A DNA stretch of 64,000 nucleotides. Origin: Burkholderiales bacterium Ga0077547 (lineage in GTDB: Bacteria > Pseudomonadota > Gammaproteobacteria > Burkholderiales > Burkholderiaceae_C). The DNA lies in contig LNEY01000028.1 of the NCBI GenBank assembly GCA_001464195.1, positions 69,865-133,864 of the forward strand, read 5' to 3'. Position numbers and translations under genes: made by a program. The notes beneath the pieces are model-generated. The model did not search any database and was not told the origin of the DNA. It worked only from the letters and a program-made list of their open reading frames with translations. Positions 17,300 to 26,905 of the stretch are shown here, piece after piece. The first letter of the stretch is position 1, and each line of letters opens with the position of its first letter.

Positions 17300-18298
17300 T
17301 CAGATTCCCGGTTTGACGTCTGCCTTGCGGATACGCACTGCAGCCGGCTTCTTCGGCACCGGAGGCGCGACGGGTTCAGCCAGCGCTGGCGAAGCACCCA
17401 AAGCGGCCGCCAGCGCGGCCTCTGGCGTCGGGCCGGCTTCCTCTGTGGCCACGGGCGGCGATCCTGGCGTGGCAGATGCGGCCTCGGCCTTGATCACCTT
17501 GGTGTACGGCGCCAAGGTTTGCACCAACTGACCATAGATCTTCGGGTTGCCGGCGACCACTTCGCGTTGGTACAGGAAATCAGCGTCACCGGTGAAGTTG
17601 CCGATCAGGCCACCCGCCTCGGTGATCATCAGCGAGCCCGCGGCGATGTCCCAGGGACTGAGGCCGGTCTCGAAGAAGCCGTCGTAATAGCCGGCGGCCA
17701 CGTAGCAGAGGTCGAGTGCTGCCGCGCCGGGGCGGCGCAGCCCGGCGCAGTTCTGCATCACCGCTTCGAACATCTGCACATAGCGCTTGAAGTTGTCGCC
17801 CTTGCGGAACGGGAAGCCGGTGCCGATCAGCGAGTCCGACATCCGGATGCGCTTTGAAACGCGCAGCCGCTTGTCGTTGAGGAACGCACCACGCCCCTTC
17901 GAGGCATAGAACAGGTCGTTGCGCGAGGGGTCGTAGACCACGGCCTGTTGCACCTGGCCCTTGAAAGCCAGCGCGATCGAGACCGCGTAAACGGGAAAGC
18001 CGTGGATGAAATTGGTGGTGCCGTCGAGTGGATCGATGATCCACAGGTAGTCGCTGTCCTTGGCACCGTGTTCGCGCCCCGATTCTTCGGCCAGGATGCC
18101 GTGGCCGGGGTAGGCTGCGAGCAGCACTTCGATGATCGCCCGCTCGGCCGCCTGATCGACTTCGGTCACGAAGTCGTTCGGAGCCTTGCTGCTGATGCGC
18201 AGCAGATCGACGTCCATCGAGGCCCGGTTGATCAGCGCGCCCGCCGTTCTGGCCGCCTTGATGGCGATGTTGAGCATGGGATGGAGCGCTTGCGACAT
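17300..18298 (-). CDS. suhB: Inositol-1-monophosphatase SuhB with Ala/Pro-rich tail
   Basis: This is a 332-residue Mg2+-dependent inositol monophosphatase family protein; SuhB also acts with Nus factors on rRNA transcription in E. coli. The metal site motifs are [13 protein letters not shown] and the downstream [17 protein letters not shown]. The catalytic core ends near residue 265. A tail of about 65 residues then follows that is rich in Ala, Pro and Glu ([18 protein letters not shown]) and ends in a basic [16 protein letters not shown]; such a tail is longer than E. coli SuhB (267 aa). It diverges from trmJ, a pairing common in proteobacteria. Confidence 0.93.
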   Translation of the reverse strand: MSQALHPMLNIAIKAARTAGALINRASMDVDLLRISSKAPNDFVTEVDQAAERAIIEVLLAAYPGHGILAEESGREHGAKDSDYLWIIDPLDGTTNFIHGFPVYAVSIALAFKGQVQQAVVYDPSRNDLFYASKGRGAFLNDKRLRVSKRIRMSDSLIGTGFPFRKGDNFKRYVQMFEAVMQNCAGLRRPGAAALDLCYVAAGYYDGFFETGLSPWDIAAGSLMITEAGGLIGNFTGDADFLYQREVVAGNPKIYGQLVQTLAPYTKVIKAEAASATPGSPPVATEEAGPTPEAALAAALGASPALAEPVAPPVPKKPAAVRIRKADVKPGI

Positions 18299-18412
18299 GG
18301 GGCAACCTCAGAGACGGGATTCGGACTGGCAGGGACAAAGAGCGAGTCGACAGCGACCGCACACGGGCGCATGGCGTCAACTTCGGATAATCAAGATTTT
18401 AGCGGGCACCCC

Positions 18413-19159
18413 ATGCAAACCCTGGATTCGCGGCCGCCACTGGGCGCCGATGCGACCCGTTTCGTGCTGCTCAGCACCAGTCATCCCGGCAACGTGGGCG
18501 CGACGGCGCGCGCGATGAAGGTGATGGGCTTCTCGGATCTGGTGCTGGTGGCGCCGCGCTATTCAAACGTGAAGGGCAAGGCCGATGCGATTTCGCTGGC
18601 CAGTGGCGCGCTCGATGTGCTGGATGGCGCCCGCGTCGTGGCCACACTGGCCGAGGCGCTCGATGGCGTTACCTATGCGTGCGCCACCGCCATGACGCCG
18701 CGCGACTTCGGCCCGCCAACCCACGCGCCACGCGAGTTGTTCGCGACGTTGGCGACGCAGCCCCAGCGCATCGCGTTCATCTTCGGCTCAGAGCGTTACG
18801 GCATGAGCAACGACGATGTCTACCAGTGCCACGCCTGCCTGAGCATCCCCACCGCGCCCGGCTACGGCTCGCTGAACCTGGCGCAGGCGGTGCAGCTGAT
18901 CGCCTACGACTGGCGGCAGGCGCTGGGCGGGTTTGAGGTCGCCTCGCGCACGTCCGATCCCGCACTGGCCGATGCGGTGGCGGTGCAGGGCGCGCTCGAG
19001 CACTGGCGGCAGGTGCTGATCGACATCGACTTCCTCAACCCAGAGTCGCCGCAGAAGCTGATGCCGCGGTTGAATCAGGCTTTGAACCGCTTGCAGGTCA
19101 CTGAAGAAGAGATTCACCTGCTGCGGGGCATTGCGAAGGCTGTGCAAAAGCACACATGA
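18413..19159 (+). CDS. trmJ: tRNA (cytidine/uridine-2'-O-)-methyltransferase TrmJ
   Basis: This is a 248-residue SPOUT-class methyltransferase that modifies the 2'-OH of nucleotide 32 of tRNAs using S-adenosylmethionine. Family motifs are HPGNVGATARAMKVMG near the N-terminus, FGSERYGMS and the trefoil-knot motif IPTAPGYGSLNLAQAVQ. The ATG at 18413 gives MQTLDSRPPLGA, about 14 residues before the conserved core; no strong ribosome site is seen. It is divergent from suhB with about 115 bases between them. Identification is firm. Confidence 0.93.
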   Translation: MQTLDSRPPLGADATRFVLLSTSHPGNVGATARAMKVMGFSDLVLVAPRYSNVKGKADAISLASGALDVLDGARVVATLAEALDGVTYACATAMTPRDFGPPTHAPRELFATLATQPQRIAFIFGSERYGMSNDDVYQCHACLSIPTAPGYGSLNLAQAVQLIAYDWRQALGGFEVASRTSDPALADAVAVQGALEHWRQVLIDIDFLNPESPQKLMPRLNQALNRLQVTEEEIHLLRGIAKAVQKHT

Positions 19160-19289
19160 ACAGCGAATGCAGTTGGGTGCGCCCCGCAGTCGAGGGGTGT
19201 TGAGTGTCGGAACCGGTCCCTACGATGTAACCCAGAGGTGGCGCACTGTCTGCACGCCTCACCGTTTTGAATCACCAGGGAGTTGTTTC

Positions 19290-19940
19290 ATGTCACCCAT
19301 CAAGGCCTTTGCTGCCGCTGCAGTCGTCCTCGCTGCCGCTCAGGCCCACGCCATCTCGTTCACTGTGAGCGAGGGTGCGTTTTCTGCGGTCAACGGCGTG
19401 GCGACTGATACGTTCGACGCGGACGCAACGATCACCTTGAACGTGACTGGCGGCGCGTACTTCTCGGTCAACGTGGGTGGTGTCAGCGCCAGGCCGCCGG
19501 GCTCGACAGGGCAGTGGTGGTCGTTGGGCACCTCCGGAAATCAAGGCGGTCCTGGCCTCGTGCACTTGGACACTCCGGCGAGCTACTACGGCTTTTTGTG
19601 GGGTTCGCCCGACATCTACAACACGGTGTCATTTCTCTACAACGGCGCTTTGGTGGGCTCGTTCACCGGGTCCGACGTCTTTCTGCCAGCCACCGGCAAG
19701 CAAGGTGCGATTGCAGGTGGGCAGTACGTCAACTTCTGGGCAGACGGCGGAGAGCAGTTCAACGAGGTGAAGTTCATCTCGGGCGGAAATGCCTTTGAAA
19801 CCGATAACCACGCCGTGTTTCCGCGGGCGGGCATCGAGCTGTTCAATGCCGCGGTCGTTCCAGAGCCGGAAACCTACGCGCTGATGCTGGCTGGCCTGTG
19901 CGCCGTGGGTTTCATGTCCCGTCATCGCCGGCGTGCCTGA
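19290..19940 (+). CDS. PEP-CTERM sorting-domain protein
   Basis: This is a 216-residue exported protein. It has a signal peptide (residues 1 to about 21, ending AQAHA), a beta-rich Gly/Ser/Thr-rich body and a C-terminal PEP-CTERM signal, [20 protein letters not shown] followed by Arg-rich SRHRRRA. Such proteins are cut by exosortase (EpsH/XrtA) and linked to extracellular polysaccharide production. No exosortase gene is in this window. AGGGAG at 19277-19282 supports the ATG at 19290. A strong terminator follows immediately, so it is probably a single-gene unit. Confidence 0.88.
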   Translation: MSPIKAFAAAAVVLAAAQAHAISFTVSEGAFSAVNGVATDTFDADATITLNVTGGAYFSVNVGGVSARPPGSTGQWWSLGTSGNQGGPGLVHLDTPASYYGFLWGSPDIYNTVSFLYNGALVGSFTGSDVFLPATGKQGAIAGGQYVNFWADGGEQFNEVKFISGGNAFETDNHAVFPRAGIELFNAAVVPEPETYALMLAGLCAVGFMSRHRRRA

Positions 19941-19956
19941 AGCGCGCTCGCTCCGC

Positions 19957-19982
19957 AAAAGGCCCCATTCGGGGCCTTTTTT
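19957..19982 (+). terminator. Rho-independent terminator after the PEP-CTERM gene
   Basis: AAAAGGCCCC pairs with GGGGCCTTTT across a four-base loop (ATTC), with the stem running into a T tract at 19977-19982. It lies 16 bases after the PEP-CTERM stop codon and before cysE. Confidence 0.85.
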
Positions 19983-20050
19983 GCGCCCGAAGCACTCAGC
20001 GCGTCGGCAGGTGTGCGGCTAGACTGGTCACGGACCCTACGCCACAAACC

Positions 20051-20830
20051 ATGTTTCAGCGCCTACGCGAAGACATCGCCTGCATCCTCGAACGCGACCC
20101 GGCTGCGCGCAGCTCGTGGGAGGTATTGACTTGCTACCCGGGCTTGCACGCGCTGGTGTTGCACCGCCGGGCCCACTGGTTTTGGCAGCGCGGCTGGCTG
20201 TGGCTCGGGCGCTTCATCTCGCATCTGGGGCGGTTTGTGTCCGGCATCGAGATTCACCCCGGTGCGCGAATCGGCAGGCGCGTCTTCATCGACCACGGCA
20301 TGGGCGTCGTGATCGGCGAGACGGCTGAGATTGGCGACGACTGCACCATCTACCAAGGCGTCACCCTCGGCGGCACCTCGCTGGCCAAGGGCGCCAAGCG
20401 CCACCCGACACTGGGGCGTGGCGTGATCGTCGGCGCCAATTCACAGGTGCTGGGCGGCTTCACGGTCGGCGACAACGCCCGCGTGGGCTCGAACGCCGTC
20501 GTGCTGAAGCCGGTGCCTGCGGGCGCGACAGCGGTGGGCAACCCGGCACGCATCATCGATGCGCAGGCCGATGCAGAGCGCGAGGCAACCGCTGCCAAGA
20601 TGGGTTTCTCGGCTTATGGCATCACCCAGGGCGACGACCCGGTGGCGCAGGCGATGAAGGGGTTGATTGACCATGCCGCCACACAGGAACATCAGATCAC
20701 GCTGTTGTGGCAAGCGATCGAGACGCTGTCGGCCCGTCCCGGAGCGCACGCAGGAACCGATTGCGTGCCGCCGGATGCCCAGACCACCGACCAGTTCGAC
20801 GCTGCGGGACTGAGTCAGCTCGTCAAATAG
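20051..20830 (+). CDS. cysE: Serine O-acetyltransferase
   Basis: This is a 259-residue hexapeptide-repeat acetyltransferase that makes O-acetylserine for cysteine synthesis. Diagnostic sequence includes [29 protein letters not shown] and [10 protein letters not shown], the active-site His being in DHGMG. It is of the short CysE/EpsC type (no long N-terminal domain of the enterobacterial enzyme), with an extra C-terminal tail of about 70 residues after the hexapeptide core. The ATG at 20051 gives [18 protein letters not shown], as usual. It lies after the PEP-CTERM terminator and thus has its own promoter. Confidence 0.95.
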   Translation: MFQRLREDIACILERDPAARSSWEVLTCYPGLHALVLHRRAHWFWQRGWLWLGRFISHLGRFVSGIEIHPGARIGRRVFIDHGMGVVIGETAEIGDDCTIYQGVTLGGTSLAKGAKRHPTLGRGVIVGANSQVLGGFTVGDNARVGSNAVVLKPVPAGATAVGNPARIIDAQADAEREATAAKMGFSAYGITQGDDPVAQAMKGLIDHAATQEHQITLLWQAIETLSARPGAHAGTDCVPPDAQTTDQFDAAGLSQLVK

Positions 20831-20836
20831 CGGGCG

Positions 20837-21442
20837 TCACGGCGGCGTGGGCCGCAGCGCCGACTTCGGTCGGAACGCCTTGCACAGCGCCGCATCGGTT
20901 TCCAGGTACGGCCCGCCGATCAGGTCGATGCAGTACGGCACCGCCGCGAAGATGCCCGGCACCGGTGGTGTAGCTGTCGGCAGGCCTTCGAGTGTTTCGG
21001 CGATCGACTTCGGCTGGCCCGGCAGGTTGATGATCAAGGCGCGGCCTCGGATCACCGCGACCTGACGCGACAGGATCGCCGTGGGTACGAAATGCAGGCT
21101 GATGCTGCGCATCTGTTCGCCAAAGCCTGGCATCACCTTGTGCGCCACCGCCAGCGTGGCCTCCGGGGTCACATCGCGCGGCGCGGGGCCGGTGCCGCCG
21201 GTGGTCATCACCAGGTGGCAGCCCATATCGTCGACCAGTTCGCACAGTGCGGCGCTGATGCCCGCCTGATCGTCGGGAATCAGCCGCGTTTCCCACTGCA
21301 CCGGGTTGCGCACCGCACGCGTCAACCACTGTTGCAGTGCCGGCACGCCCTGGTCCTCATAGACGCCTGCTGATGCGCGGTCGCTGATCGACACGATGCC
21401 AATGCGCACCGTGTCGAGGGCCATGGGGGCAGACTCACTCAT
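20837..21442 (-). CDS. mog: Molybdopterin adenylyltransferase Mog
   Basis: This is a 201-residue MogA/MoaB-family enzyme that adenylates molybdopterin before molybdate insertion by MoeA. The conserved IVSISDRASAGVYEDQG, TTGGTGPAPRDVTPEAT and NLPGQPKSIAETL segments are present and complete. It is read opposite to cysE with a six-base gap between stop codons. Two starts are possible (21442 or an ATG six codons on, at 21424), and I give the longer. The other cofactor genes are at 33 kb and 46-48 kb. Confidence 0.92.
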   Translation of the reverse strand: MSESAPMALDTVRIGIVSISDRASAGVYEDQGVPALQQWLTRAVRNPVQWETRLIPDDQAGISAALCELVDDMGCHLVMTTGGTGPAPRDVTPEATLAVAHKVMPGFGEQMRSISLHFVPTAILSRQVAVIRGRALIINLPGQPKSIAETLEGLPTATPPVPGIFAAVPYCIDLIGGPYLETDAALCKAFRPKSALRPTPP

Positions 21443-21461
21443 TCAAGGTCGGCGCCATGGT

Positions 21462-22019
21462 TCAGCCACCGTCAGACCCTGGCGGCGCCGGGAACTGGCG
21501 AATGAACTTGAACAACTCGCGAAAGGCTTTGCCGCTGCGTTGTTCGGGCAGCACCGACGCATCCTTGCGCGCGGCGCGGATCAGGCTGCGCAGCTGCTGT
21601 ACATCGGCCTGCGGGCGCTCGGCGGTCCAGGCGGTCAGCGCGTCGTCGCTGGCGATCAGCTCGGCACGCCAGCGCTCGGCATCGTGCAGTGCCAGCGCGT
21701 CCTTCGCGTGGCCGAGCTGCATCGCGGCGACCGCCTCACGCAGCGGCTCCGGGTCGGTGCGGCGCATCAGCTTGCCGATGTACTGCATCTGGCGGCGGCG
21801 ACCTTCGTGTGTCTTGGTGCCCCGGTACTGCCGAATGGCATCGAGCAGGATCTCGTCCATGGGCAGGTCGATCAGCCGGTTGTCCGGCATCTCGACCAGC
21901 GCCACACCCAGGTCCTGCAGATCGTGCGAATCCTTCTTGCGCCGCGTTTTGCTCGGGCGGGTGAGCCAGGCCGGGATCGGCTCGGTGTCGGCGGGGTCGT
22001 GGGGGTCGTTCTGGGGCAT
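21462..22019 (-). CDS. darP: Ribosome-associated protein DarP (YjgA, DUF615)
   Basis: This is a 185-residue YjgA/DarP family protein, a factor that binds late 50S ribosomal assembly intermediates. Recognisable parts are PSKTRRKKDSHDLQDLG, LPMDEILLDAIRQYRG and RRRQMQYIGKLMR, followed by the KAFRELFKFIRQF C-terminus. It diverges from pmbA, a classic neighbour pair in beta- and gammaproteobacteria. It ends 19 bases after (in transcription sense, before the start of) mog, so the two may share a transcript. Confidence 0.93.
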   Translation of the reverse strand: MPQNDPHDPADTEPIPAWLTRPSKTRRKKDSHDLQDLGVALVEMPDNRLIDLPMDEILLDAIRQYRGTKTHEGRRRQMQYIGKLMRRTDPEPLREAVAAMQLGHAKDALALHDAERWRAELIASDDALTAWTAERPQADVQQLRSLIRAARKDASVLPEQRSGKAFRELFKFIRQFPAPPGSDGG

Positions 22020-22203
22020 GGGTCGGCTGTCAAGGCAGGGCGCAGGGCGAAGCGCAGAATGCGAATGCCACTGAAAAGCCGCTCGGTATCATAGCCACGG
22101 CATCCTCCGGCGCCCTGACACAAGCCGCCTCGCGGATGCCACCACCGCTTGATCTACCGTTCCGATGGCGGCCTGCGCCGCACACCAACCGACGTACCCC
22201 TCC

Positions 22204-23601
22204 ATGCCCCCAAAGACCTCGTCGTCATCCGCGTCCACCGGCTTTGCCTACAGCCGTGCCGACTTTCAGCAACTGGTCGACGACGCACTGAAGTTCGCTG
22301 CCCAGATCGGTGCCAGTGATGCCAGTGCCGAGGTGTCTGAAGGGGTGGGTCTGTCGGTGTCGGTGCGCAAGGGCGAGATCGAGAACGTCGAGCGCAACCG
22401 CGACAAGTCCGTCAGTGTGTCGGTCTACATCGGCCAGCGGCGCGGCAATGCCAGCACCTCTGACTTTTCCCGCGCCGCGCTCGAGCAGACGGTTCGTGCA
22501 GCGCACGACATCGCCCGCTTCACCGCTGCCGACCCAGCCGCCGGCCTGCCGGATACCGCTGATCTGGCCTTGGGCGACGCCGCGTTGCGCGACTTGGACT
22601 TGTTCCACCCGTGGACCATCGATGCTGCGGGTGCCGCCGAGATCGCGCAGCGCTGCGAGCACGCCGCCTTGACGCTGGACACGCGCATCACCAACTCGGA
22701 AGGTGCGGGCGTGTCGGCGCAGCAGTCGCACTTCTTCGCCGGCAATAGCCGCGGGTTTCGCGGTGGCTATGCCAGCTCACGGCATTCGCTGTCGGTCGCA
22801 CCCATCGCCTCATTGCCCGGTCGCCGCGGCGATGACATGCAGCGTGACGCCTGGTACAGCTCAATGCGCTCGGCCGATGAATTGGCTTCTCCCGAGGCAG
22901 TCGGCCGCTATGCGGCCGAACGCGCGCTGTCGCGATTGAAGTCGCGCAAGGTCAAGACCTGCGAGGTGCCGGTGCTGTTCGAGTCGACCATCGCTGCCGG
23001 CTTGCTGGGTGCTTATGTGCAGGCCACCAGCGGTGGGGCGCTGTACCGCAAGTCGAGCTTCCTGCTCGACAGCCTGGGCAAGCGCGTGCTCGCCAAGCAC
23101 ATCGACATCCACGAAGACCCGCATCAGCTGCGCGGCAAGGCCAGTGCGCCGTTCGACGACGAGGGCGTGGTGACCCGCGCACGCGATGTCGTCAAGGGCG
23201 GTGTGGCGCAGGGCTACTTCCTGTCGAGTTACTCGGCACGCAAGCTGGGCATGCGCACCACCGGCCATGCGGGTGGCTCGCAGAACCTGACGATGACCAG
23301 TCGGCTGACCCAACCCGGTGACGATCTGGCTGCCATGCTGCGCAAGCTGGATCGCGGTCTGTTTGTCATCGAGCTGATGGGGCAGGGCGTCAACCCGGTC
23401 ACTGGCGACTATTCGCGTGGTGCGGCCGGCTTCTGGGTCGAGCGTGGCCGCATCGTGCATCCCGTCAACGAAATCACCATCGCCGGCAACCTCAAGCAGA
23501 TGTTCAAGGGCATCGCGGCTGTGGGCGCCGATGCCTACACCACGGGTGGAAAAACCATCGGATCGGTGCTCGTCGAGTCGATGAAGATCGCGGGCAGCTG
23601 A
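22204..23601 (+). CDS. pmbA: Metalloprotease PmbA/TldE
   Basis: This is a 465-residue PmbA/TldE subunit, the non-catalytic partner of TldD in a peptide-degrading complex that matures microcins and cleaves CcdA. Family features include SVRKGEIENVERNRDKSV, ITNSEGAGVS and the C-terminal VNPVTGDYSRGAAGFWVE. TldD (which carries the zinc site) is not in this window. I start at the ATG at 22204 (MPPKTSSSSAS); an upstream ATG at 22165 is in frame but lies in the divergent control region. dctP follows 39 bases later. Confidence 0.94.
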   Translation: MPPKTSSSSASTGFAYSRADFQQLVDDALKFAAQIGASDASAEVSEGVGLSVSVRKGEIENVERNRDKSVSVSVYIGQRRGNASTSDFSRAALEQTVRAAHDIARFTAADPAAGLPDTADLALGDAALRDLDLFHPWTIDAAGAAEIAQRCEHAALTLDTRITNSEGAGVSAQQSHFFAGNSRGFRGGYASSRHSLSVAPIASLPGRRGDDMQRDAWYSSMRSADELASPEAVGRYAAERALSRLKSRKVKTCEVPVLFESTIAAGLLGAYVQATSGGALYRKSSFLLDSLGKRVLAKHIDIHEDPHQLRGKASAPFDDEGVVTRARDVVKGGVAQGYFLSSYSARKLGMRTTGHAGGSQNLTMTSRLTQPGDDLAAMLRKLDRGLFVIELMGQGVNPVTGDYSRGAAGFWVERGRIVHPVNEITIAGNLKQMFKGIAAVGADAYTTGGKTIGSVLVESMKIAGS

Positions 23602-23640
23602 TCCCTCACCGGTACCCTGAATTCTCTGCGGAGCGCCTGC

Positions 23641-24723
23641 GTGCAACGTCGACGGTTTATCCAACACAGTGGTCTGGCCGGCGTGCTTGCGGCGGGCAGC
23701 GCACCGACCATCGTCCACGCCCAGGCGAATTTGCGATGGCGTCTGGCCTCCAGCTTTCCCAAATCTCTGGACACCATCTTTGGCGCGGCCGAGCTGTTCG
23801 CGAAGAAGGTGGGCGAGATGAGCGGGGGGAAGTTTCAGATCAGCGTCCATCCTGCCGGGGAGCTGTTGCCCCCGTTCGGCGTGGTCGATGGCGTGCAGGC
23901 GGCCACGGTCGAGATGGCGCACACCGTGCCCTACTACTACTTCGGCAAGGACGAAACCTTTGCCATCGGTGCGGCCATCCCGTTTGGTCTGAACTCGCGC
24001 CAGATGTCCGCGTGGACCTTTCATGGCAATGGTCTGAAGCTGATGCGCGAGTTCTATGCCAAGTACAACATCATCAACTTCCCCGGCGGCAACACGGGCG
24101 TTCAGATGGGTGGCTGGTACCGCAAGGAAATCAAGTCGATGGCCGACATGAAGGGCTTGAAGATGCGCATCGGCGGCTTTGCCGGCCGAGTCATCGAGCG
24201 CATGGGCGCGGTGTCACAGAACATTCCCGGCGGTGAGGTGTACCAGGCCTTGGAGAAAGGCACGATCGATGCGGCCGAATGGATTGGGCCGTACGACGAT
24301 GAGAAGTTCGGCTTCTACAAGGTTGCGCCTTTTTACTACTACCCCGGCTGGTGGGAAGGCGGCCCGCAGATTGACTTCTTCGTCAACACCCAGGCCTACG
24401 CCAAGCTGCCGGCCGAGTACAAAGGGATGATCGAATCGGCTTCAGCGCTTGCCCACATCGACATGCAGAGCCGTTACGACGCCAAGAACCCCGCGGCCCT
24501 GAAAGCGCTGGTGAAAGCCGGCGTGAAGGTGTTGCCGTTTCCGAAGCCGGTGCTCGACGAGGCGTTCAAGCAGTCGATGCAGCTGTACGACGAACTGAGC
24601 GCAAAGAACCCGAACTGGAAGAAGGTGTACGCAGACTATGCCGCCTTCCGCCGCGAGCAGAACCTGTGGTTCCGCTTCGCAGAGGCCAGCTTCGATCGCT
24701 ACCTGCAGAGCATCAAGCTCTGA
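23641..24723 (+). CDS. dctP: TRAP transporter substrate-binding protein (FcbT1/TakP type)
   Basis: This is a 360-residue periplasmic binding protein of a TRAP transporter. The N-terminus MQRRRFIQHSGLAGVLAAG is a twin-arginine-type signal. The body has LRWRLASSFPKSLDTIFGAAE and GNTGVQMGGWYRKEI, typical of the TakP/FcbT1 subgroup that binds 2-oxo acids or aromatic carboxylates. The start codon is GTG at 23641. Its permease genes dctM and dctQ lie next to it but on the opposite strand, converging with only 37 bases between stop codons, so it is transcribed separately, perhaps with pmbA. The actual ligand is unknown. Confidence 0.9.
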   Translation: MQRRRFIQHSGLAGVLAAGSAPTIVHAQANLRWRLASSFPKSLDTIFGAAELFAKKVGEMSGGKFQISVHPAGELLPPFGVVDGVQAATVEMAHTVPYYYFGKDETFAIGAAIPFGLNSRQMSAWTFHGNGLKLMREFYAKYNIINFPGGNTGVQMGGWYRKEIKSMADMKGLKMRIGGFAGRVIERMGAVSQNIPGGEVYQALEKGTIDAAEWIGPYDDEKFGFYKVAPFYYYPGWWEGGPQIDFFVNTQAYAKLPAEYKGMIESASALAHIDMQSRYDAKNPAALKALVKAGVKVLPFPKPVLDEAFKQSMQLYDELSAKNPNWKKVYADYAAFRREQNLWFRFAEASFDRYLQSIKL

Positions 24724-24760
24724 GCGGCTGCACATCCTCGCCCCGCGCGGGCTGTTCACG

Positions 24761-26338
24761 CTACTTCCCGGTTGCCCTGCGATCGGCTTCCATCGACTCC
24801 TGCAGTGCCTTCAACGGATCTTCATCGGCGGCTTGCGGGTCGTGCGATTCGGCTGCACTGGCCGCGTCTGCGGCGTCGATGGCGTTCTGATCGGTCTGCA
24901 TCTGCTGCAGCACCGCATCGGCGTCGATGCGGGTGATTTCCTTGTCGCCGCGAGACACCAGCTGCGGGAACGCAATGATCAGCGCCACCATCGTCAGTTG
25001 GATCAGCACGAAGGGAACCGCGCCACGGTAGATCTGCCCGATGGTGACGGGCGCCATGCGTCGGCCGGTCACCGCGTCGGTGTACTCCCGCTCGGGTGCG
25101 ACGCTGCGCAGGTAGAACAGCGCGAAGCCGAACGGCGGGTGCATGAACGAGGTCTGCATGTTCACGGCCAGCAGCACGCCGAACCACACCAGGTCGATGC
25201 CCAGCGCAGCGGCCACCGGCGCGAGCAGCGGCACCACGATGAAGGCCAGTTCGAAGAAGTCGAGGAAGAACGCGAGCAGGAAGATCAGCAGGTTGACCAC
25301 GATCAGGAAGCCCAGCGCCCCTCCGGGCAATCCGGTCAGCAGGTGCTCCACCCATTTCGGCCCGTCAACCGCCTGAAAGGCCAGGCTGAACACCGTCGAG
25401 CCGATCAGGATGAACATCACGAAGCACGACAGCCGGGCCGTGCTGTCCATCGCCTGGCGCAGCAGCTTCATGTCGAGCCGACGCCGCAAGATCGCCATGA
25501 CCAGTGCGCCGACCGCTCCCATCGCACCGCCTTCGGTTGGCGTGGCAATGCCCAGGAAGATCGTGCCAAGGACCAGGAAGATCAGCGCCAGCGGCGGCAC
25601 CAGCACCAGGGCCACGCGCCCGTACAACCGCAGCTGGGAGTGCCATCCCGAGTCCAACGGTTGGCCTCCCAGCGTGCGGGCTGCGGCGGGCATCGCCGGC
25701 ACCCACTCAGGCCGCACGAGGCTGATGGCCAGCACGTAGAGCACATACAAGCCGGTGAGCAGCAAGGCCGGGCCGATGGCGCCCTGGTACAGATCGCCCA
25801 CGCTTTGCCCGAGCTGGTCGGCGAGCACGATCAGCACCAGCGACGGCGGGATGATCTGCGCCAGCGTCCCCGATGCGGCGATCACGCCGCTGGCCACCCG
25901 GCGGTCATAGCCATAGCGCAGCATGATGGGCAGCGAGATCAAGCCCATCGAGATCACCGAGGCCGCGACCACGCCGGTGGTGGCGGCGAGCATCGCGCCG
26001 ACGAAAATCACCGCATAGGCCAGGCCGCCGCGGATCGGGCCGAACAACTGGCCGATGGTGTCCAGCAGATCCTCGGCCATGCCCGAGCGTTCGAGGATCA
26101 GCCCCATGAAGGTGAAGAAGGGGATCGCCAGCAGCGTGTCGTTCTGCATGATGCCGACGATGCGCAGCGGCAACGCCTGCAGCAGCGATGCCGGCAGCAA
26201 GCCCAGCTCGATGCCGACCAGCGAATAGAACAGTCCACAGGCACCCAGCGAAAACGCTACCGGGTAGCCCACCAGCAGAAAGACCACCAGCGAGCCGAAC
26301 ATCAGCGGCGCGATGTTGGCGGCGATCAACTCCTGCAT
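24761..26338 (-). CDS. dctM: TRAP transporter large permease DctM (FcbT3 type)
   Basis: This is a 525-residue inner-membrane protein with about 12-13 hydrophobic segments. It begins MQELIAANIAPLMFGSLVVF and has the family's GLILERSGMAEDLLDTIG and VLIVLADQLGQSVGDLY stretches. It is longer than DctM (about 430 aa) because of an enlarged central loop (near residues 210-290) and a polar, Asp/Gln-rich tail of about 75 residues after the last membrane segment. The FcbT3 subgroup that pairs with FcbT1 is also long, so the length fits. Its ATG overlaps the dctQ stop by one base. It exploits an ion gradient to import a carboxylate. Confidence 0.92.
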   Translation of the reverse strand: MQELIAANIAPLMFGSLVVFLLVGYPVAFSLGACGLFYSLVGIELGLLPASLLQALPLRIVGIMQNDTLLAIPFFTFMGLILERSGMAEDLLDTIGQLFGPIRGGLAYAVIFVGAMLAATTGVVAASVISMGLISLPIMLRYGYDRRVASGVIAASGTLAQIIPPSLVLIVLADQLGQSVGDLYQGAIGPALLLTGLYVLYVLAISLVRPEWVPAMPAAARTLGGQPLDSGWHSQLRLYGRVALVLVPPLALIFLVLGTIFLGIATPTEGGAMGAVGALVMAILRRRLDMKLLRQAMDSTARLSCFVMFILIGSTVFSLAFQAVDGPKWVEHLLTGLPGGALGFLIVVNLLIFLLAFFLDFFELAFIVVPLLAPVAAALGIDLVWFGVLLAVNMQTSFMHPPFGFALFYLRSVAPEREYTDAVTGRRMAPVTIGQIYRGAVPFVLIQLTMVALIIAFPQLVSRGDKEITRIDADAVLQQMQTDQNAIDAADAASAAESHDPQAADEDPLKALQESMEADRRATGK

Positions 26339-26895
26339 CAGCGGGTGTCCTTCGCGGCCGGAGTGTCGTCCCGGGCGGGCGCTGGATCGGTGATCAGCCC
26401 GCGCAGCCAGGCCACGCGCTTGATCAGCTCAGACAGGCCCTGCAAGCCCAGCAGCGCAAAGCCCAGTGGCAGCAGCGCGAGCACTGGCCAGCGGATCAGT
26501 CCACCGGCGTTGCTCGACATCTCTCCGGTGGCGTACGCGCGCGCCACGATGGGCCACGACAGCGAGATCACCATCACCACCAGTGGCAGCAGAAAGCACA
26601 GCACGCCGAAGATGTCGATCCAGGCCTGTGTGCGTTTCGACATGCGTGCAGACAACACATCGATGCGCACATGCGCCTGGCGGCGCAACGTGTCGCCTGC
26701 CACCAGCAGGAACACGGCAGCGAACAGGTACCACTGAACTTCCAGGAAGGCGTTCGAGCTGGTGTTGAGCAGCTTGCGTACCACCGCGTTGCCGGCGCTG
26801 ATCAGCACCGCGGCCAGCACCAGCCAGGCCACCCAGCGCCCGACCGCAGCGTTCAGCCGGTCGATCAGGCGCGACAGCTTCAGCAGGTTCAGCAC
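26338..26895 (-). CDS. dctQ: TRAP transporter small permease DctQ
   Basis: This is a 185-residue inner-membrane protein with four hydrophobic segments (near residues 20-38, 55-75, 95-115 and 140-160) and the DctQ signature DTLRRQAHVRIDVL. I choose the GTG at 26895, which gives MLNLLKLSRLIDRLN; the frame is open further upstream but that stretch overlaps the DUF442 gene in another frame and reads like noise. It is followed directly by dctM (one-base overlap) and preceded by the DUF442 gene ten bases away. Confidence 0.85.
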   Translation of the reverse strand: MLNLLKLSRLIDRLNAAVGRWVAWLVLAAVLISAGNAVVRKLLNTSSNAFLEVQWYLFAAVFLLVAGDTLRRQAHVRIDVLSARMSKRTQAWIDIFGVLCFLLPLVVMVISLSWPIVARAYATGEMSSNAGGLIRWPVLALLPLGFALLGLQGLSELIKRVAWLRGLITDPAPARDDTPAAKDTR

Positions 26896-26905
26896 CAGGC
26901 TCGGC

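Noticed and set aside
24638-26737. A 699-codon plus-strand frame rich in Gln and His
   Set aside because: It is the complement of dctM and dctQ; the composition reflects codon bias of membrane genes.
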